Position numbers and translations under genes: made by a program. The notes under the pieces were generated by a model. That model was not told where the DNA came from. It was given only the letters and a program-made list of their open reading frames with translations, and ran no database searches. DNA of 64,000 bases from Albifimbria verrucaria (taxonomy: Eukaryota > Ascomycota > Sordariomycetes > Hypocreales > Stachybotryaceae): positions 930,001-994,000 of the forward strand of contig JAHREC010000045.1 in NCBI GenBank assembly GCA_020081605.1. Reading direction: 5' to 3'. Shown here one piece after another: positions 58,263 to 64,000 of the stretch (within the stretch, counting starts at the first letter, position 1; each line of letters begins with the position of its first letter).

Positions 58263-58847
58263 TCAAGCTGGCTCTGCCAGTCCTCGATACTGCAGGTATG
58301 CTAGCAGGGCTAATAACCCACAACACCTTATGCCCCTAAAGACACCTCTGGTCCACGCCCAGGTCGCCGTGATCATAATTATTAAGGTCATGATTGCAGG
58401 CTGTATTGCTCGGATCCAATAGGTGAGGTGAGTGCAAAAGCACTTAGGCTCATTTAGGTCCATGGACCTATAATGTTGCCACCGTTCCTTCAAGACGACC
58501 AGGTCTTCCTCCTCAATGCCTTCATTTCTTAAAGATAGTGGCCGCACTTGAACCGTGGGCGCACTGCCAGCACTCACTGATGACGTGCCGATCACACGCG
58601 CTCCGATTGTCGACATGTTTTTATGATCATAATCTGCTTCGCTGTATGGCGCTGCTTCGTCCGAAAAGGACACCAGGACCAGCCGTGTTGCCAACCCTAG
58701 GCTCGCATCACTAATTTCTTCCACTAGATGAACCAGACTTGTGGTATCGATGGGCCCTTGACCAGAAGGGAACTCTGTAATTTGGAGTTTGATGGCACCC
58801 ACACAGGCTGCTAGCAGTCCGATTAGGAGGGATTTTAGCGGACCCAT
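58263..58847 (-). CDS. hypothetical secreted or membrane protein, 194 residues
   Basis: Single intact exon, ATG at 58847. The N terminus MGPLKSLLIGLLAACVGAIK is a good signal peptide. A soluble part follows with a beta-strand-like segment (LVLVSFSDEAAPYSEADYDHK) and a short acidic helix. Near the end a hydrophobic segment (AIMTLIIMITATWAW), a basic stretch (TRGVFRGIR) and a second hydrophobic segment (CCGLLALLAYLQY) suggest one or two membrane helices. I recognise no family. The intact frame and signal peptide make it more likely real than chance. Confidence 0.5.
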   Translation of the reverse strand: MGPLKSLLIGLLAACVGAIKLQITEFPSGQGPIDTTSLVHLVEEISDASLGLATRLVLVSFSDEAAPYSEADYDHKNMSTIGARVIGTSSVSAGSAPTVQVRPLSLRNEGIEEEDLVVLKERWQHYRSMDLNEPKCFCTHLTYWIRAIQPAIMTLIIMITATWAWTRGVFRGIRCCGLLALLAYLQYRGLAEPA

Positions 58848-60116
58848 GTCGCAGAATCACTGAAGAAAAACAGAAATAGCACAGGGAGGGATAACGGAAA
58901 AGTAGAAGTAAAAAGAATATGCTGAAAGCAAAGGAGGTGGTTAGAATTCGTTCATGCTAGCAAATGTTCACGCAGACCATGATGATGCCAGAGTTGAGAT
59001 TGACTTCCAAGACGGTGATGTCAAGGATAATTCGTCCATCTTACGTAGAGGCACTGTAGATGCTGGGCTGCGCAACCGGCCCTTCTCCAGGAATTCAGCT
59101 GCCGAGCGCTGGATCGCCGTCACAAGGCGGAAACCCTGCTACTTCCCCAGATGTGCATGGGGCCAGCCTTAACTCATCGGGCAGTTAGGGGCGGATTCGT
59201 CAGGGATTTTATTCGACCCATCGACTCAGCCCGTCGAATCACGTTGGATAATGTAACACTCGGCGGGCAACGAGTCGGCTTTTGGTGTAGACCTGTCTAC
59301 GTGTACCAGCATTCACCAGAATAGTACCACACCCATCTTGAACTGGGTGTTCGCTGATTATGTGCAAAGATGTTTTGGGACGCCGTTGGACAAGTGTTCA
59401 GTTTCGTTTGGCTGCAGCAAGTTACTCTAAGTCTACATGTGAGTGCCGTGACCTTTATATTGAGCACCTTCACTTTGACACCAAGAGACTGGCAACATCA
59501 TAACGGTGACATTTATATGGGCTCCTTACGCTGCAATAATGATTGGTTCGGACAGTATCTTATAATTCAAGATGAACCACAGCCATGGGCCATGCAGATG
59601 CTCCGGTAATAGTCGCAAGTAAATGAGATTCCGTTATGAGCCGCCACGGCTCTATGAAGTGGGTTGCATTGACGCTGGGCAAAGCGCGGAGTCCCTCCGC
59701 TGAGAACTAAGGTTGGCTAGCTGGAGTTTCTCTTCTGACAAACGCGGGACCCTCTATTTTTACAGTAAACCGCTTGTATAATTATACTGCAGCTGAGCTA
59801 CAAGGTTCGTATCAAAGGAGCAGCTACAGTGTTATCTCAACTCGGAACAGAACGTTCAAACCAGCTTCATCTTAATATCAAGATATGGGAGAGATTCTTT
59901 CCATTAATCATGTTTATAATAGTGACGCTTGAATAAATTGATCGATTCACGGAAGACCCGGAACCATATTTATACCATGACGTCGACCAATATCCACCAG
60001 TGAACATGTCTTTTGTGTTTCGCCATCAAACCAAACCAGGCCACGCTCAAAAGACTCAATCATTTCTGTTCGTGAAATTTCAAGACATTCGAGCTCTTAT
60101 ACTATCTCAATCGGGC
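58848..60116. other. 1.3-kb intergenic region
   Basis: Promoters of the divergent unknown gene and SDR gene. Short ORFs (58954-59172, 59370-59609) lack motifs. No repeat or RNA gene seen. Confidence 0.4.
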
Positions 60117-60941
60117 ATGTCAGATATTGCATTCAGTGCTCAATTGGCATTATGACTTCATCGACAGACTCCTCGACTTCAACTGCGCCCTCGTCACTGG
60201 CGGCGGGGAGGCATTGGCAAAGCCATTGCACGGTATTTCGTGAGCAAAGGAAAGAAGGTTCTTATTGCTGGACGTACAGAATCAAACCTGGAATCCAGTG
60301 CTGAGGAGATTGGCGCTACGGGATATTATCTCCTTGACACTGGTAAGGTGTCTGAGATGCCTGCTTTTGTGGAGAAGCTCACAAAAGAACACCCTGATCT
60401 CGACTGTGTCGTCAACAATGCTGGCGTACAAAGACCGCTCGAGATTGGAAAAACTCCAGATTTTCTCTCCAAGGCCGACCAGGAAATTGACATTAATATC
60501 CGGGGACCGATGCATTTGACCCTCGCATTGCTCCCACATTTAGAAACTAAGCCTGCTGCGCTCGTCATCAACGTTTCCAGTGTTCTCGGCTTTGTGCCAT
60601 TTTCCATCATCAACCCTGTCTATAATGGCACGAAAGCGTGGCTGCACTTCTGGAGCATGAACTTGCGGACCCAGCTGCAGCAGGCTGGCTCTAAAGTCCG
60701 AGTAGTTGAGATCGCTCCTCCCACAGTTGAGACAGATCTTCATCGAGATCGATCCAATCCCGACGACAACAAGAAGGATCACAACCCAGATGCTCTCAGC
60801 GTCGAAGAGTTTATGGAAATCGTCGCCGAGAAGCTGGAACGGGGTGATGAGATTATCAGCGCAGGCATGGGCGAGGGACTTGTCAAACAATGGCTCGAAG
60901 CATTTGGCCCAATTTATGCAAAGGCAGCTGGTCATAAATAA
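60117..60941 (+). CDS. short-chain dehydrogenase/reductase (DltE-like)
   Basis: NAD(P)-dependent SDR without introns, about 275 residues. The frame from 60240 to 60941 is clean: LIAGRTESNLESSAEEIGA, DLDCVVNNAGVQRPLEI (NAG), INIRGPMHLTLALLPHL, VINVSSVLGFVPF (catalytic Ser) and NPVYNGTKAWLHFW (Tyr-X3-Lys), VVEIAPPTVETDL. The cofactor loop lies upstream: CALVTGGGGGIGKAIARYF appears if the GGGG at 60205-60208 has a fifth G. The start is less sure. ATG 60117 (MSDIAFSAQL) joins this frame if one G is added near 60147; the ATG at 60152 is in the wrong frame. The motifs resemble the DltE-like oxidoreductases of fungi. Substrate unknown. Confidence 0.85.
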
Positions 60942-61725
60942 AGTACAAGACCCAAACTTACATAGACTAATACCTAAATAATTCTCGATGAAAATGGAGT
61001 TCACTGAAGTATACCTTCAAAGACTGGTATAGATCGGAACATGGTGTTTGTGGACTCAAAGAATCACACTGCATGGCATTGTGATCTTATTTACCAGTAA
61101 TGTTCAAGCGCTCACTGCCCGATGACAAATTTGTCAGAAAGCTATTTCACTTTCAAGATCAATTGCAAAGAAAACATATATGCAGTGATGACTGGAACTA
61201 ATAAGCTAGAAACCCACTATGTTATCCATCGGTGGGTTTGCATTGATCCATAGTAAATGAGCATAGTAAATCACAAGCATTTTATATGCATTTGACATTG
61301 CGTCCCTAAAGATGATGCGATGAAGGCATCACGCCGCAGCGTCCAAAATACAAAATTTGAGTAGTCCTATAATACTAGATCTCTACCAATGATGAGAACT
61401 TGGCAATTTGCTAAGCTTAGCTGCTCATCGGTTGTGGACGATTGGGTACATGTAATTCTTAGAGCTACTTGTTCCTATTCCTAGGCCGCATTCTTTCATG
61501 TCACATCACGTATATAGAACAGATTCTGATTAATAACCTACTACATCATGTGTAGCAGTGATTTATTATTATGGTTCGCCTCTTATAAGAGGCTTTTGTA
61601 AAGAGCAACGCTAAATAACATTTTATCAGGTCGTATATACTCCTTGGGAAAGCCTGAGTATCTGTGGATTAGGTGCGTATATGCGAGTGGTCGATGTCAT
61701 TCCCCGTCTCCCAGATAACCAATGC
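60942..61725. other. convergent intergenic spacer
   Basis: AT-rich 3' flanks of the SDR and the small secreted protein gene. No supported feature. Confidence 0.5.
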
Positions 61726-62177
61726 TTAGGAAAGGTTGGCAGGAGCGTACTTCTTGTTGGGGAAACGACCTTGCCGGCCTTGACCTCCTTGTCGGTGTAG
61801 GCGGGCCAGACAATCAGCTTCTTGGCCTGGTCGACAACGGACAGAGTGGTGAAGCCCTGGTCGGGGCCGAACTGGCCGCTCCAGCCGGAGGTGACGGTGT
61901 AGGCACCGCACTTGGCAGGGCCACCGTTGCGCTGAGAAGCCTTGGCGCCCTTGACGGTAAGAGTGCAGGCGGTAGACTTGGAGCCGGCGACGCCAGTGTT
62001 GACACCGAAGGTCCAGTCGCACTGGGTGTCGGCGGAGTTGCAGACACGCTTGAGGTTCTCGATGGTCCACTCAGGGACGGCGGCCATCATGGAGACGCTG
62101 CCAGAGGCAGGAGCCGGGGCGGCGAGGGCGCTGTTGGCAGCGAAGAGAGCAGCGACGAAGATGTTGGAGAACTGCAT
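61726..62177 (-). CDS. small secreted protein, about 150 residues, four cysteines after the signal
   Basis: ATG at 62177, TATATAA 124 bp upstream. Signal peptide MQFSNIFVAALFAANSALA, cut before APAPASG. The mature protein has Cys in RVCNSADTQCDWTF, STACTLTV and AKCGAYTV, then TVTSGWSGQFGPDQGFTTLSVVD, KKLIVWPAYTDKEV and, after repair, PNKKYAPANL. It matches my memory of a family of small secreted fungal proteins of unknown function expressed on hosts; no activity is known to me. Strong C-ending codon use suggests high expression. The open frame runs on to 61626 with atypical residues; adding a fifth base to GGGG 61759-61762 switches to the compact end and TAA at 61728-61726. No intron. Confidence 0.85.
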
Positions 62178-64000
62178 GATTGCGGTTGAGAGGGTTGTTT
62201 GAAGGTGGAAGAGTGGTGAGTTGTAGATTGAAGCGAGAGACTGTGATGATGAGGATGGTGAGATGAGTGAAGGGGCATATGAGCGAGGTGTTGTTGTCTC
62301 TTATATACTCAATTGATGGCTCAACATCTTTCTTGATCGTCAAGAGTAAGACCATGTCCCCTTCCAATATCAGCGGTGATCACAAGCGACGTCACCCCTT
62401 GCCTGCCATTATTGGATCTGCCGAACAATCTCCTGCTGTAAACATGCGGTCGGAGGGGCTATCGATGGCAACACGAGTCGGTGCGCATGTCAGCCTCGTA
62501 TTGACGGCGGAGCTGTCCGTCGATTGTCCATGGGTCTCTGACGTTCCGCATACGGCAGAGACCGGAATCAACCCAGCGAGCGTCTCGTGACGAAATGATC
62601 GGGCAAAGAGCAGAAAGGTCGCCCTGGGGCTGGAACGCAGGGCCCTATGGGGAGCCTAGAGGAAGCTAATGCAAGGGATACGACATGGCCTGCTTTGGCC
62701 GTCTCCATCACGATGTGCTGAAGAGCTTTTGCGGCGGGAAACTAAGCGAAACTTCGTATTTTCTCCAGCGTCTCCCCACTGGGTAGAAATGGGGCCGCAT
62801 CGATGACTACGCCAAGCTCGGACAGTCGGGCAGAGGCAAGCAGAGGCAAGCCAATATTAATGTGGAAGTAATAATAGTAAATGCGGGGAAGGTATTTGTT
62901 TATGCGCCCGGCAATGCGGCAGTCTGGGCGAGCGTCCGGTCCCTGGACAAGCTGATCAGCGGAAACATCATGAGACTTGGGCTCCAAGGGATCCAAGACT
63001 GTGATCATCCAATGGATCCAGCTCGTGTATGTCGATCGTCCAGTTAACGAAGGGGCCAGTTTGGTACTGATGTAATCACAATACCACGTCCGAAATGTTC
63101 CCTTGCAGACTTTTTTTTCGATATGTTTCACGCTGCCTACAATAATCGTGAACCAAAGCACGAGGTGGCTCACCATTGATCGGGTCTTGTCATCAATCGG
63201 TCTAGATTTGCCTTCATCAGATAATCGCATTGTCCTGATTCCATTCACCTTCTAGATCGAAAAGTCGCTCCACTGAGTATGGTCACCAGCCCTCCCATGA
63301 CAGCATAAATAGACTAGGCTAGGCCATGCCAGGAGGAAATGCACAGACCACTTCGGCCCGGGCAATAGTCTCTAGGTCTTTCTCGAACATTGCAGCTCGT
63401 ATTGCTCTCGACGCCACTTGGACCCTGGATCGTGGATGCACGACCCCATATTTTGTATGCGGTGTTGAGCCAACCCCAGAACATGAGCCTGAACACTGCC
63501 GTGGAATTATGAGGGCCATAGATTATGGTCGATGGTCAACCCTTCGAGTCGTCTCGCTGTCAATTAGCATGTCAGCTGCTGAATCATGTTAAGCCAGCCT
63601 GTTTGAAAGCCTCCTCGTATAATGCTGTGTTTAAGGAGTATTTACGGCACGTTTGATCATGATCGACGTGAGGCGGGATGTCTCATCAACTAAGACATAA
63701 ATATCTTTTAACTTTGATGAGCATAAGGAGATGCAGACAACACACCACCACCTTGATAGCCTCCTCCAATTCGGCAACTGCCGAGGTCTTAACGCCGGCT
63801 ATTCCAATAATGTCTAGGCCTCGGCAGCGTACACAGCCTCATTTTATTGTCCATACGGTGAGATTAGGTCCCTGGGGTGGCCGTATTGAAGGTTATGAAG
63901 AGTGGGCAGATGTTAATGCGTGCTCGAAAGTGACGGTGTGGACTCTCCACCCGAAGACCAGGAAGGATAACCCACTACCATGACGTACATTCTCTCGAAT
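62178..64000. other. 1.8-kb region without supported genes
   Basis: It starts with the secreted protein promoter (minus-strand TATATAA at 62307-62301). A 168-codon minus-strand ORF (63248-62742) has no motif and was not called. A 10-bp direct repeat (cagaggcaag twice) lies near 62830. Confidence 0.4.
62301..62307 (-). promoter_or_regulatory. TATA box of the small secreted protein gene
   Basis: TATATAA on the minus strand about 124 bp before the ATG at 62177. Confidence 0.5.

Noticed and set aside
62742..63248. 168-codon minus-strand ORF
   Set aside because: No motif, no codon bias, no upstream signal; composition looks like read-through of non-coding DNA.
1..64000. Transposon or repeat-induced point mutation signature over the whole window
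   Set aside because: No transposase ORF or long repeat seen; breaks are mainly one-base indels, not C-to-T changes, apart from one candidate stop at 3882-3884.

Overview
The window is nuclear DNA of a filamentous ascomycete (Pezizomycotina, Sordariomycete-like, probably Hypocreales; the order is inference). Evidence: many 49-121 bp GT-AG introns with CTAAC/CTGAC branch sites, fungal-specific families (Zn2Cys6 regulators, a HET-domain protein, a GH76 mannanase, a GH5 beta-1,6-glucanase, a 2EXR protein, a 7TM-RGS protein) and intron-containing tRNA-Ala genes. I count about 29 protein genes and 5 tRNAs.

Layout. 1-1.4 kb: 3' end of a coiled-coil/low-complexity protein. 1.7-12.6 kb: a possible small catabolic or tailoring cluster with a Zn2Cys6 regulator divergent from an Old Yellow Enzyme, a second Zn2Cys6 regulator and a secreted berberine-bridge FAD oxidase. 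12.8-22 kb: secreted beta-1,6-glucanase, an unknown protein, a DEDDy 3'-5' exonuclease, an SDR and a zinc alcohol dehydrogenase. 22-26.3 kb: gene-poor. 26.3-38.5 kb: a third Zn2Cys6 regulator, beta-carbonic anhydrase, MFS transporter, NAD-dependent epimerase, 7TM-RGS regulator and GNAT acetyltransferase. 38.7-39.1 kb: three tRNA-Ala(AGC) genes, each with an intron. 39.5-53.1 kb: GFA protein, fourth Zn2Cys6 regulator, a large HET gene, a small protein ending in a CaaX box, a YdeI-like protein, a 2EXR protein with a charged tail, two tRNA-Ser(AGA), and a second GFA protein. 53.5-62.2 kb: GPI-type GH76 mannanase, a membrane protein of unknown function, an SDR and a small secreted protein. Long stretches at 55-58 and 58.8-60.1 kb and the last 1.8 kb show nothing I can support.

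Most genes, including strongly conserved ones, carry single-base frame breaks. At twelve sites the conserved frame is restored if a C/G run of four is read as five. I therefore treat most breaks as probable consensus (homopolymer) errors and annotate through them. The regulator at 1.7-4.1 kb also has an in-frame stop inside its zinc cluster and may be a real pseudogene.

The most interesting candidate system is the HET-domain gene (43.7-46.8 kb), which contains a 21-residue tandem duplication, followed on the same strand by a ~113-residue protein with a hydrophobic N-terminal helix and a C-terminal CVMI prenylation motif.
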